From: an uncultured Phycisphaerales bacterium
GTDB lineage: Bacteria; Planctomycetota; Phycisphaerae; Sedimentisphaerales; Anaerobacaceae
Direction: 5' to 3'
DNA: 25,499 nt
Assembly: GCA_937927975.1 (NCBI GenBank)
Contig: CALEZT010000143.1
Location: forward strand, 1-25,499
Shown: positions 14,862 through 22,569 of the stretch, piece after piece
Layout: every line of letters starts with the position of its first letter
How positions within the stretch are numbered: the first letter of the stretch is position 1
Position numbers and translations under genes: made by a program
Notes under the pieces: generated by a model
Database searches by the model: none
What the model saw: the letters and a program-made list of their open reading frames with translations, nothing else
What the model was told of the DNA's origin: nothing

Positions 14862-15776
14862 CTACACCTCGCTTTCCTGCGGCACGACGGCCGACGCGGG
14901 CCGGGTGCACTCGATGAAGATGTCTTCGAGCGTCATCGGCATTTCCGTGCAGCTTTCGGGCCGGAACGTCGCCAGGATGGCCTGTTTCTGCGGGTTCCAG
15001 TTGGCGACGGTCAGAACCATCTCGCGACCCATTGCCCGGCTGTTGATGATGTCGGTCAGGTACAGGTCCTGGGGCGTCCGTTCGGGGAAGATCACCCGCA
15101 GCTTCTTGACCCGGCTCTTGAGTTCGTCCAGACTGCAATCGACCACGAGCTTGCCTGCGACGAGGACCCCGATGCGGTCGGCGATCCGCTCGACGTCCGC
15201 CAGGATGTGCGAGCTGAACAGGATCGTTCGCCCCTGCCGCTGGATCACGTCGATGGCCAGCTCCAGGAATTGCCGGCGGGCGACGGTATCCAGGCCCAGC
15301 GTCGGGTCGTCAAGGATCACAAGCTCCGGATCGATGGCCATCGCCAACGCCAGGTTGAGCTGGGCCCTCATGCCGGTGGAGAGATCCTTGACCTTGCGGT
15401 CCATCGGCAGGCGGAAGGTCTCCATGAGCTGGCCGAAGAACTCGTCGTTCCATTGGAGCGACAGCCCCTTGCACAGGTCCACGAGCCGACGGACCTTGTA
15501 GCTCTGGATCAGGTGGTGCCCCTCGGCGACGTAGCCGATCCGCCCGTGCGTGCTCGCGGACAGCCCGCTGGAGTCCTCGCCCAGGACGAGCGTCCGCCCC
15601 CGCGTCGGGGGTTCCAGACCCAGGAGGATGCGAATCATCGTCGTCTTGCCCGACCCGTTACGGCCGAGCAGGCCGTAGATGCACCCGCGGGGCACCTGAA
15701 GGCTCACCCCGTCCAGGACGCACCGCCCGTCGTAGAACTTCACCAGGTCCTCGATGACAATCGGTTTGTCGTTCAT
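14862..15776 (-). CDS. ABC transporter ATP-binding protein
   Basis: The 304-aa protein has a complete nucleotide-binding domain: Walker A GRNGSGKTT at residues 38-46, signature LSTGMRAQ at 132-139, Walker B LVILDDP at 152-158 with D-loop GLD, and switch His190 in SSH. The usual catalytic Glu after Walker B is Asp157, a conservative change. The signature reads LSTGM rather than LSGGQ, as in ATPases of the YtrB/CcmA-like branch. About 90 residues follow the core and probably contact the permease or regulate it. It lies 12 nt after the GntR repressor gene and 1 nt before the permease. The set is a GntR-regulated exporter operon. Confidence 0.93.
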   Translation of the reverse strand: MNDKPIVIEDLVKFYDGRCVLDGVSLQVPRGCIYGLLGRNGSGKTTMIRILLGLEPPTRGRTLVLGEDSSGLSASTHGRIGYVAEGHHLIQSYKVRRLVDLCKGLSLQWNDEFFGQLMETFRLPMDRKVKDLSTGMRAQLNLALAMAIDPELVILDDPTLGLDTVARRQFLELAIDVIQRQGRTILFSSHILADVERIADRIGVLVAGKLVVDCSLDELKSRVKKLRVIFPERTPQDLYLTDIINSRAMGREMVLTVANWNPQKQAILATFRPESCTEMPMTLEDIFIECTRPASAVVPQESEV

Positions 15777-15788
15777 ACCGATCCTCTC

Positions 15789-16178
15789 CTACTGTGACGA
15801 AAGGTTGAATTTCTCCGCCGCCGCGTGGAACCATTCGGTGAGCGTCTGCTTGTCGATCTGCATGTGGTAGGCCGTGACGACGATCCTCTCGATATCGTCG
15901 CAGATGAGCTTGCGACGAACCGTTCGGCTCAGGTTGCTGTCGAGGCTCGCGACGAAGGCGCCGGCGCCGGACCGCGTCACGATGACCCCCTCCTGCTCGA
16001 GCTGGCGATAGGCTTTGGCGATGGTGTTCGGGTTGATCGCAAGCTGCTCGGCGAGCTGGCGGACGGTGGGAAGCCGCTCGTCGCGGACCACGCGGCCCAG
16101 GGCGATGTCGCGCTTCACCTGGTCGATGATCTGCAGGTACACGGGCCTGTCCGATGCGTTGTCGATTCGAAACTGCAT
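15789..16178 (-). CDS. GntR-family transcriptional regulator, YtrA type
   Basis: The 129-aa protein is a short GntR regulator. It has the winged helix at about residues 10-80 (PVYLQIIDQVKRDIALGRV, LPTVRQLAEQLAINPNTIAKAYRQLEQEG, then the wing VTRSGAGAFVA). Only a short dimerising tail follows (IERIVVTAYHMQIDKQTLTEWF), which places it in the YtrA subfamily, whose members repress adjacent ABC transporter operons. It is the first gene, followed after 12 nt by the ATPase. AAGGGTG lies ahead of ATG 16178. A 27-bp quasi-palindrome over the promoter (16190-16216) is its probable operator, so autorepression of the whole operon is expected. The inducing ligand is unknown. Confidence 0.93.
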   Translation of the reverse strand: MQFRIDNASDRPVYLQIIDQVKRDIALGRVVRDERLPTVRQLAEQLAINPNTIAKAYRQLEQEGVIVTRSGAGAFVASLDSNLSRTVRRKLICDDIERIVVTAYHMQIDKQTLTEWFHAAAEKFNLSSQ

Positions 16179-16189
16179 GGGTCACCCTT

Positions 16190-16242
16190 AGTTGTTCTAT
16201 TAGTACTAGTACAACTATACACCCACCGGTTCGGGCCGTCAA
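16190..16242 (-). promoter_or_regulatory. GntR operon promoter with overlapping operator
   Basis: On the minus strand TTGACG (16242-16237) and TATAGT (16219-16214) are exactly 17 bp apart. The region 16190-16216 is a 27-bp quasi-palindrome with arms AGTTGT and ACAACT and a perfect inner GTACTAGTAC. It overlaps the -10 and the start site, the position expected for a repressor. An A/T tract at 16255-16265, upstream of the -35, could act as an UP element. Confidence 0.75.
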
Positions 16243-16548
16243 GCGGAATTCCGAATATTTTTTTGACTCATCACGGAACCGCGGAGATTGTCGCAACCGC
16301 CGGAGCGGCACGCCCGAAACGGTCGTGCAAAGGAAGTTGATCGCGTTGTGGCCTCCGGCTTGGACGCGAACGAGGCGTTCGCTCGCGGGACCGAACGTTG
16401 CGAAGGGACGAGCAACGCCCCTCCATGCTGATGGCCCCAAAGCGACAGACTCCCGACGCGAACCTTCGGAATCCGTGTCCGTTCCTCTCCGCAGTTCCGT
16501 GAAGAACCATTTTGTTTCGCCGTCGGTCCCTCCCGACGACGCGAACGA
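16243..16548. other. Gene-free stretch with inverted repeat between GntR promoter and methyltransferase gene
   Basis: I see no supportable gene in these 306 bases. A CGGAATTCCG palindrome (16244-16253) precedes a T-run on the plus strand. An inverted repeat joins CACGGAACCGCGGAGA (16272-16287) to its near complement at 16486-16501, 15 of 16 bases, with 198 bp between. The words resemble the CACGGAG-type interspersed repeats of planctomycete and verrucomicrobial spacers, so this may be a decayed repeat element. Confidence 0.45.
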
Positions 16549-17544
16549 TCACCGTTTGCGGGCCCGGATCAGCGAGTTCATCCCCTCATCCCAATGGAGC
16601 AACTGGGCATCGACAAGGCCCGCGGATTCGAGGTCCTCGCGGTACTCGTCGAACGTGAAAACGCCCCCGCCCTCGGTGGCGGTGAGCATGTTGACGGCGA
16701 ACAAAGCCCCGGCGGGCGGCTGCGTTCGCGAGGCGTCCAGCACGATGTCCCGAATCGCCAGAATCCCCCCGGGAGCCAGGGCCCCCTGGATCTTGGCGTA
16801 CAGCAGACGATTCTCCTGACGGGAATTCTGATGGGCGATGGCGCTGAGCCAGGCGAGATCCGCCCCCGTCGGCATCGGATCGACGTTGTAGTCCCCCGCC
16901 ACCAGCGTGACGCGGTCCGCCAGCCCGGCGCGGGCCAACCGCTCGCGGGCCAGCGGCACGACCTCCGGCAGGTCGAACAGCACCGCCGTGGCGTCGGGCG
17001 CCGCCAGGAGAAAGGCAATCGTCCAGGTGCCGGAGGCGCCGCCGATGTCCAAAAGTCGCTCAAACCGCAGAGGCATCAGCCTGGCTATCACCGACGGAGC
17101 GACCGTCTCGGAGAAGTTGTTCATCGCTCCGATGAAGGACTCGCAATCCGCCTGCGGACCCCGCACGCTCGGCGTCCGCTCGGCCGGTCGGCCCGTCTGC
17201 ACCACTGTGGCCAGCCGAGCCCAGCGCCGGAGGCAGTTCGCCTGGTGGCGGACCCCCGGCAGGATGTTTCGTGGAGAATCCTCCGTCAGCAGCTCCGCGA
17301 CATCCGGAGGAACCACGAACCGATCGACCTGCTTGGCCAGCAGTCCCATCGCCGCCAAGGCGTCCAGGAGCACCGCTGTGGCGCGAGGGTCCGTTTGAAT
17401 CCTTGCAGCCAAGGTCTCGGGCGAAGCTGGAGAATCCCCCAGAGCCGTGAAAACGTCCAGATCGGCAGCGGCAGCGAGAACGCACGCCGGCTGGAAACCC
17501 CGAATCAATCCCAGCACAGCGTCGGCATCCCATTTCCTGTTCAT
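16549..17544 (-). CDS. SAM-dependent O-methyltransferase-like protein with dimerisation domain
   Basis: From ATG 17544 the protein is 331 aa. An earlier in-frame start at 17592 is less likely, because a GGGGG-rich ribosome site precedes 17544. Residues about 8-95 are a winged-helix dimerisation domain of the plant-type O-methyltransferase fold (VLGLIRGFQPACVLAAAADLDVF, LAARIQTDPRATAVLLDALAAMGLL). The class I SAM-binding core has LDIGGASG at 165-172, an acidic strand end at VLFDLPEVV and a GDYN block. His238 (SAIAHQNS) sits where many family members have a catalytic His. This class methylates small hydroxylated aromatics or polyketides, but many bacterial members have unknown substrates. It lies 68 bp downstream of the DUF1080 gene on the same strand; a shared transcript is possible. 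Confidence 0.87.
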   Translation of the reverse strand: MNRKWDADAVLGLIRGFQPACVLAAAADLDVFTALGDSPASPETLAARIQTDPRATAVLLDALAAMGLLAKQVDRFVVPPDVAELLTEDSPRNILPGVRHQANCLRRWARLATVVQTGRPAERTPSVRGPQADCESFIGAMNNFSETVAPSVIARLMPLRFERLLDIGGASGTWTIAFLLAAPDATAVLFDLPEVVPLARERLARAGLADRVTLVAGDYNVDPMPTGADLAWLSAIAHQNSRQENRLLYAKIQGALAPGGILAIRDIVLDASRTQPPAGALFAVNMLTATEGGGVFTFDEYREDLESAGLVDAQLLHWDEGMNSLIRARKR

Positions 17545-17612
17545 CCGAAGACACCCCCTGCAAGGCGAGTCGCCGTCGGCATCTTCACGCAAGCGATGCG
17601 ACCACCGCGGCC

Positions 17613-18293
17613 TCAGTCCAGCGGCTGGAGGTAGATGTTGCGGAACTCGATCGGACTGCCTTCGCTCTGGAGACAGATCCAGCCGGAGGCGACGCTGGCG
17701 TCGGTTCCCTCGTTCTGCAGGACGCCGTTCACGAGGCAGCGAATCGTGTCGCCCTTGCAGTAGATGTCATAGCGGTTCCACTGGCCTGCGGGCAGTTCGC
17801 TCGTGGGCGCCTTCTTCTCGACGACCACGAACTGCCTGGCGGAATTCTTCTGACTGACGCCGTTGACCGAGAGGCCGGTGCCGTTGATGAGGACGAAATC
17901 GCCTGCGTTGCCGGCCTTGAGCTGGCACTCGATGCAGGCGGGCCAGACCGCATCCTTGTCCCCGGCGTGCAGCAGGACTCCGCTGTTGGTCGGCGTCTCG
18001 ACCCATCGCCATTCGAGGTGCAGGTGGTAGTTCTCGTACTTCTCGTTGGTGCGGATGTAGCCGTTGGGCTTGCCGGCACAGTAGAGGACGTCGCCGCGGA
18101 TCCGCCAGACGTCGTTGACGTCGGCGCTCGGGTCCTCGATGTAGCGAGTCCAGCCGGTGAAGTCCTGGCCATTGTAGAGTGCGATCCGCTTGCCGGGCGA
18201 CTTGCTCCCGAACCCGCCCCCACATCCTGTTGCGGCAATCAGCAAGGCCGCCACGCCAACCAACAACATGATTCTGCCTGTCATCCGCGTCAT
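17613..18293 (-). CDS. DUF1080 (3-keto-disaccharide hydrolase-like) lipoprotein
   Basis: From ATG 18293 (GAGG 8 nt upstream) the protein is 226 aa. A lipoprotein signal, LLVGVAALLIAATGC, places the lipidated Cys at residue 24. The rest is the concanavalin-like DUF1080 fold: LYNGQDFTGW at 39-48, VWRIRGDVLYC, a SGVLLHAG strand, then RYDIYCKGDTIRCLVNG and the closing EGSPIEFRNIYLQPL. Family members are secreted glycoside-active proteins, some reported to hydrolyse 3-keto disaccharides or hydrate 2-hydroxyglucal-type intermediates. The protein should sit in the periplasm or outer membrane. Its family fits functionally with the exported oxidoreductase operon at 7495-11847, though it is 6 kb away. 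It has a possible promoter at 18372-18401. Confidence 0.92.
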   Translation of the reverse strand: MTRMTGRIMLLVGVAALLIAATGCGGGFGSKSPGKRIALYNGQDFTGWTRYIEDPSADVNDVWRIRGDVLYCAGKPNGYIRTNEKYENYHLHLEWRWVETPTNSGVLLHAGDKDAVWPACIECQLKAGNAGDFVLINGTGLSVNGVSQKNSARQFVVVEKKAPTSELPAGQWNRYDIYCKGDTIRCLVNGVLQNEGTDASVASGWICLQSEGSPIEFRNIYLQPLD

Positions 18294-18371
18294 GATTCCG
18301 CCCTCACTAAAGAAACCCGTACCGTCCACAGCCCGTTCCCGCAGGACACCGCGGCCGTCCATCGGTCGTCC

Positions 18372-18401
18372 TAATTACCGCATGAACTCGCCCTCCGTCA
18401 A
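18372..18401 (-). promoter_or_regulatory. Possible promoter of the DUF1080 gene
   Basis: On the minus strand TTGACG (18401-18396) is followed after 18 bp by TAATTA (18377-18372). The -35 is good and the -10 poor. The leader would be about 70 nt. Confidence 0.35.
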
Positions 18402-18451
18402 TGAGAAAACGGGATCGGGCGGGGATGTTCACACACGCCTTTGAAACCGAC

Positions 18452-19384
18452 TCACTCGATCGCATCGGCCCTGCGGTGCTGCTGGGCCCAGACCGACAGG
18501 CCGGAGCCGGTGAGAAGAAGTCCGCCGAAGATCAGTTGAACCCCGTTGAGTCGTTCGTGAAACAGAACGCTCGACAGACCGAACACCACGAACGGCTGCG
18601 AGAGGATCACCAGGACCGGGATCATCGTGCCGATCCGACGAATCGCGGTGTAGTAGAGGGTGTGTCCCAGGGCAATCGCGGTCAGGGCTGAGATCACCAC
18701 AGCCCCCCAGCCTCGGGCGTCGAGGGCCAGGACCTGCGAGGGGTCGCCAAAGAGAAACGCGCCGACGGACAGCCCGATCGCGGCATAGATGCTCATCACG
18801 GAGAAACTGATGCGAGGATCGACGTCCTGAAACGCGATCCGCACGGAGATCGTGTACATGCCCCACATGAAGGCCTGAGCCAGGGCCAGGAGAATGCCGG
18901 CGGCTGTCCCGGCGGCGGCGAAATCGTCCTTGAAGGCGATCACTCCCACCATGCCTGTCAGAGACAACAACAGACCCGCCCAGAACCGGGGACTGCGGAT
19001 CAGAGGCCTCTCCTCGCGAAAGACGATCAGCGAAAACCCGGTCACCCACAGGACCGAGGTCTTGGACAACAGGGTCATGAACGCAGGACCGATGTAATAG
19101 AAGCCCGCGGCCCAGAGACTCTGCATCGCGATATTCGCGAACGAAGGGAGGATCGCCCGCCGCCAGACCTTCGAGGAGAGACCGCCTGCGGCGCTCGCGT
19201 GAATCAGGAACGGCAACAGGAACAGGCTGGCGACCGAATACCGCACCGCGTTCTGGGTCCACGAATCCACATGGCCCGTGAGATACTTGATGAACAAGGG
19301 GCCCAGCGACCAGCACGCGAGCGTTCCCAGGCAGGCGCCTGTCGCAACCATGTCGATCCGGCCAATCCTCGTTCCATGGCTCAT
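18452..19384 (-). CDS. EamA/DMT-superfamily transporter
   Basis: The 310-aa protein has ten predicted membrane helices arranged as two EamA repeats. The first runs from about GACLGTLACWSLGPLFIKYL to LLLSLTGMVGVIAF, the second from AAGILLALAQAFMWGMYT to LIFGGLLLTGSGLSV. Family landmarks are SVLWVTGFSLIVFREERPL at the end of repeat one and LSQPFVVFGLSSVLFHERL at the end of repeat two. Members export or flip small metabolites, including amino acids, nucleotide sugars and undecaprenyl-linked sugars; the substrate here is unknown. Its ATG overlaps the lpxB stop by 4 nt, so it is probably co-translated with lipid A synthesis and could serve the envelope. Family call is firm, role is inference. Confidence 0.9.
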   Translation of the reverse strand: MSHGTRIGRIDMVATGACLGTLACWSLGPLFIKYLTGHVDSWTQNAVRYSVASLFLLPFLIHASAAGGLSSKVWRRAILPSFANIAMQSLWAAGFYYIGPAFMTLLSKTSVLWVTGFSLIVFREERPLIRSPRFWAGLLLSLTGMVGVIAFKDDFAAAGTAAGILLALAQAFMWGMYTISVRIAFQDVDPRISFSVMSIYAAIGLSVGAFLFGDPSQVLALDARGWGAVVISALTAIALGHTLYYTAIRRIGTMIPVLVILSQPFVVFGLSSVLFHERLNGVQLIFGGLLLTGSGLSVWAQQHRRADAIE

Positions 19385-20520
19385 GCCAGCATCTCGACAA
19401 CGATCCGCGCGGTCTCCTGGTTGGCCTTCTTCCGCGTCAGGGGCTCGACCATGTCGATCATCTCGTTGCTGATTCGCGACAGGGACGCGGCGTCCTGGAG
19501 ATAGGCATCGACGCGATCGGCGATCGGCTCGACCGATGTGAAGTACGGCATGAACTCCGGCGCGAGCTCTCGATCGGCCAGGAGATTGACCAGCGTGAAG
19601 AACTTCGCGTGGACCAGCCATCGCCCGACCAAGTGCCAGAGGAACCGGTTGGTCTGGTACATGATCACCATCGGGCAGCCGGCGGAGGCGACCTCCAGCG
19701 TCGCGCTTCCGCTGGCGACGATGGAGAAATCCACGCCGGCCGCGGTGTCGCGGACCGTGTCGATCGAGTAGCGGCACTCGAAGCCTGGAATGCGCATCTG
19801 TTCGAGCAATTGCCGCCGTTCGTCGTTGACCGCGACGGTCGTGAAGCTCGCCTCCGAGTACTTCCGCTTCAATCGCACCGCGATCTCCTGCATAGGCGCC
19901 CAGAGCGAGTGGATTTCCGCCAGTCGCGAGCCCGGCATCAGGGCAATCGTGGCATGCGTCGGGTCGAACCGGACGTAACCCTTGCGGAACCCCGCCAAAT
20001 CCGTCGGCAGCTTGTCGAGCAGCGGATTGCCCACGAACGTCGTGTCCACGGCTCTGGACTTGAACCACGACTCCTCGAAAGGCAGGATGCAGCAGAGCTT
20101 GTCGCAGAGGCGACGGAGTTTGCGGATGCGCCACCCGCCCCAGGCCCAGAGTTGCGGCGCGACGTAGAACAGCGTTTTCACGCCCGCGGCTTTGGCGGCC
20201 TTGGCCACGTGGAAATTGAAGGACGGCGAGTCGCACACGATCATCAGATCCACCGGGTGCTCGCAAAGGTGTTGTTTGATCCTCTGCACGAGCCGGTAGA
20301 AATGGCCGACGTGGGCGATGGCGTTGTAGGTCATCACCGCTCTGCCGACCGTGTGCTCGATCACCTCGCAGCCTGCGGCCTCCATCTTGGGCCCGCCGAT
20401 CCCCACGAACTCGATCCTCGCATCCATCCGCTTGAGGGCACAGATCAGCCCGGCGCAGTGCACGTCGGCGCTGGGGTCATTCGCACTCACGAACACGCGT
20501 TTGCTCTTCACACTTGTCAT
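19381..20520 (-). CDS. lpxB: Lipid-A-disaccharide synthase
   Basis: This GT19 glycosyltransferase joins UDP-2,3-diacylglucosamine and lipid X to form the lipid A disaccharide at the inner membrane. The open frame runs further upstream, but ATG 20520 gives the normal 379-aa length and overlaps the preceding phosphatase gene by 4 nt. Landmarks are CDSPSFNFHVAKAAKAAG near 96-113, VAPQLWAWGGWRIRKL (120-135), LMPGSRLAEI (194-203, the LPGSR.xEI motif) and SGSATLEVASAGCPMVIMYQ. The N-terminal loop reads SANDPSADVH, where most LpxB have AGEASGDLH, so a conserved Gly is Ala; this may be a branch-specific variant. Its presence implies a lipid A outer membrane. Confidence 0.93.
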   Translation of the reverse strand: MTSVKSKRVFVSANDPSADVHCAGLICALKRMDARIEFVGIGGPKMEAAGCEVIEHTVGRAVMTYNAIAHVGHFYRLVQRIKQHLCEHPVDLMIVCDSPSFNFHVAKAAKAAGVKTLFYVAPQLWAWGGWRIRKLRRLCDKLCCILPFEESWFKSRAVDTTFVGNPLLDKLPTDLAGFRKGYVRFDPTHATIALMPGSRLAEIHSLWAPMQEIAVRLKRKYSEASFTTVAVNDERRQLLEQMRIPGFECRYSIDTVRDTAAGVDFSIVASGSATLEVASAGCPMVIMYQTNRFLWHLVGRWLVHAKFFTLVNLLADRELAPEFMPYFTSVEPIADRVDAYLQDAASLSRISNEMIDMVEPLTRKKANQETARIVVEMLA

Positions 20521-21059
20521 AAGCCCTGTGAATTGGCAAGAATCCAATCGGCGGCCTCGGAGATGCCCGAAGTGACAATCTCTCCAGGGGCCAGTTCGTT
20601 CACATGTTTTTCGCCATGGCCCGTTCGCACGTAGACGCCCCTGGCGCCGACGGACCGCGCGAACTCCACGTCGTGCGGGTGATCGCCGACCGTGAAGGAC
20701 CGTCTCAGGTCGATGGAATGGTCCTTCGCGGCCTTTTCGAGGAAATAGGGACGCGGCTTGATGCAGTGGCACCGTTCCTCGCGATTGTGCGGGCAGACGT
20801 AGGCTTCCGCAACGGTGACGCCCTTTTCAGCCAGACGCGCGAGAATCCAGGCGTTCACCCTGTCCACCTGGTCCAACGTGACGACGCCTCGCGCCACCCA
20901 CGGCTGGTGCGTGACGATGAACAGCACGAAATGCTCCTGGAGACGTCGCAAGGCCTCGAACGTGTCCGGATAGAACACCACGTCCGACGGCTGGGCCAGA
21001 AGCCCGCGGTCCTCTACGAGGGTCCCATCCCGATCGAGAAACACAGCCGGACGCAGCAT
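20517..21059 (-). CDS. gmhB: HAD-IIIA phosphatase, GmhB-like (D-glycero-manno-heptose 1,7-bisphosphate 7-phosphatase)
   Basis: From ATG 21059 the protein is 180 aa, a normal length for GmhB. HAD motif I is FLDRDGTL with Asp9 and Asp11. Motif II is VTHQ at 49-52, where the family usually has TNQ. The zinc loop CPHNREERCHC supplies C89, H91, C97 and C99, followed by KPRP with Lys101. Motif III is GDHPHDVEFA with Asp126 and Asp130. The zinc loop marks the GmhB and histidinol-phosphatase branch. GmhB removes the 7-phosphate in ADP-heptose synthesis for LPS core, which fits the following lpxB. No other heptose genes are in the window, so another sugar bisphosphate is possible. It overlaps the symporter stop by 1 nt and lpxB by 4 nt. 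Confidence 0.85.
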   Translation of the reverse strand: MLRPAVFLDRDGTLVEDRGLLAQPSDVVFYPDTFEALRRLQEHFVLFIVTHQPWVARGVVTLDQVDRVNAWILARLAEKGVTVAEAYVCPHNREERCHCIKPRPYFLEKAAKDHSIDLRRSFTVGDHPHDVEFARSVGARGVYVRTGHGEKHVNELAPGEIVTSGISEAADWILANSQGL

Positions 21060-22558
21060 CAAACGCCCTCCCGGCCGCAAGCATCTGTCGCCGCGAGCGC
21101 GGCGCGTCGATTGCCTCGCCCCAGGAATAGCGCGACGATAATCAGCGCCGCCGTGCCGAAGACGCCGACGAGAATGGGCTCAAACGAAGGTTCCGCCCAC
21201 TTCCATCCGGTGGGCAGATTTCTCGCGAACGTGCCCCAACTGATCACTCCGATGCTCGCGCAGATCGCTGCCAGGCCCTGCCAGAGCCGCAGGCGAATCC
21301 CGAGCAGGCCCAACAGGAACAGCCCCAGGATGCCGCCCCCGAAGATCCCGGAGATTTGCCACCATTTGTCCAGGGCGCTCTGAGCCCGGATCATGAGGAT
21401 GGCGAAGCCCGTCCCGAAAAGGCCCCAAACCACGGTTGTGACGCGAAGGCACCACAGGCTCGTTCGTTCGCTCACCTGGGGGTTGACGTATCGCTTGTAG
21501 AAATCCACGAGCAGCACGGTTGCCGAACAGTTCAGACCCGAATCGACCGTGCTCATCGCGGCCGCCAGAATCGCGGCCAGGATCAATCCCTTCATGCCGA
21601 CCGGAAGCTGCGTCGCAATGAAGTACGGAAAGGCCTGGTCGCCTTTGGCGATCGCCCCGCTGCCTGAATAGAAGGCAAATAACGCCGTGCCGATGTACAG
21701 GAAGACGACCGTCATCGGAATGTAGATCAGCATCGCGATCCAGATCGAGCGGCGGGCCTGCCGTTCCGTCGGCACGGACGAGTACTTCTGGACGAAGTTC
21801 TGGTCGGCCAGGAGATTCCGCAGGTTCTCCGTCACGCCGTAGATGATCATCACCCAGATCGTCCGCGACGAGAGCGAAAGTTCCCAACTGCCAAGGCTGA
21901 ACTTCCCGGCGTCCAGGGCCGCGCCGATCAAGGGCTCGGGACCCGAGAAGACCCGCCAGGAGAGACTCGCGACGCAGAACAGCAGCCCCCCGATCATGAT
22001 GACCGACTGCATCACGTCGGTCCAGATCACCGCCTCCATGCCGCCCAGCAGGGTGTAGAGAATCGTGACCACGCCGATCACGACGATGATCGTTTCGATC
22101 GGCCAGTCCAGAAACTGGCTCAGCAGAAGGCTCACGAGATAGAGGATCACCGCGGTCCGGCCCACGATGTAGAGCAGAAACGACATCGCGGCGTACACCC
22201 GACCCCAGGCGCCGATCCGTTCTTCGAGGAACTCGTAAACCGACACCAGTTTCATCCGACGGTAGTATGGCACCGCATACCGACACGCCAGCCACGCCAC
22301 CGGAAAGATCGCCAGCGAGAAGATCAGCGGATGCCAGTTGGTGTCGTATGCCTTGCCCGGCGTGGCGATGTACGAGATGCTGCTGGTGTACGTGCTCATG
22401 ATCGCCAGCCCCGCGGCCCACGCGGGGATCGCCCGCCCGGCCACCATGAACTCCTCGGCCGTGCGGCACTTGCGGCTGTAATACAGCCCCATGCCGACAA
22501 CGGCCAGGCAGTAGCCTGCGAGAATCGCGACGTCGAGTGCGTGCAACTTGGCATCCAT
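21059..22558 (-). CDS. Sodium:solute symporter (SSS family)
   Basis: From ATG 22558 the protein is 499 aa with about 13 predicted membrane helices. The N-terminus LDVAILAGYCLAVVGMGLYY and the following TAEEFMVAGRAIPAWAAGLAIMSTYTSSISYIATPGKAYD are classic for the family and include the sodium and substrate-site Ser/Thr run. TLLGGMEAVIWTDVMQSVIM in helix five to six and AAAMSTVDSGLNCSATVLLVDFYKRY in helix nine are further hallmarks. Members import sugars, sialic acid, proline or carboxylates. It starts 11 nt after the DHDPS-family aldolase gene, and such pairs often import an acidic sugar that the aldolase cleaves. The start has AAGG about 9 nt upstream. The substrate is inferred from context only. 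Confidence 0.93.
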   Translation of the reverse strand: MDAKLHALDVAILAGYCLAVVGMGLYYSRKCRTAEEFMVAGRAIPAWAAGLAIMSTYTSSISYIATPGKAYDTNWHPLIFSLAIFPVAWLACRYAVPYYRRMKLVSVYEFLEERIGAWGRVYAAMSFLLYIVGRTAVILYLVSLLLSQFLDWPIETIIVVIGVVTILYTLLGGMEAVIWTDVMQSVIMIGGLLFCVASLSWRVFSGPEPLIGAALDAGKFSLGSWELSLSSRTIWVMIIYGVTENLRNLLADQNFVQKYSSVPTERQARRSIWIAMLIYIPMTVVFLYIGTALFAFYSGSGAIAKGDQAFPYFIATQLPVGMKGLILAAILAAAMSTVDSGLNCSATVLLVDFYKRYVNPQVSERTSLWCLRVTTVVWGLFGTGFAILMIRAQSALDKWWQISGIFGGGILGLFLLGLLGIRLRLWQGLAAICASIGVISWGTFARNLPTGWKWAEPSFEPILVGVFGTAALIIVALFLGRGNRRAALAATDACGREGV

Positions 22559-22569
22559 GCTCCACCGCC

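Noticed and set aside
16244..16265. CGGAATTCCG followed by a T-run, resembling a plus-strand terminator
   Set aside because: The stem would be only 3 bp around an AATT loop and no plus-strand gene ends there. The A/T tract fits better as an UP element for the minus-strand GntR promoter.
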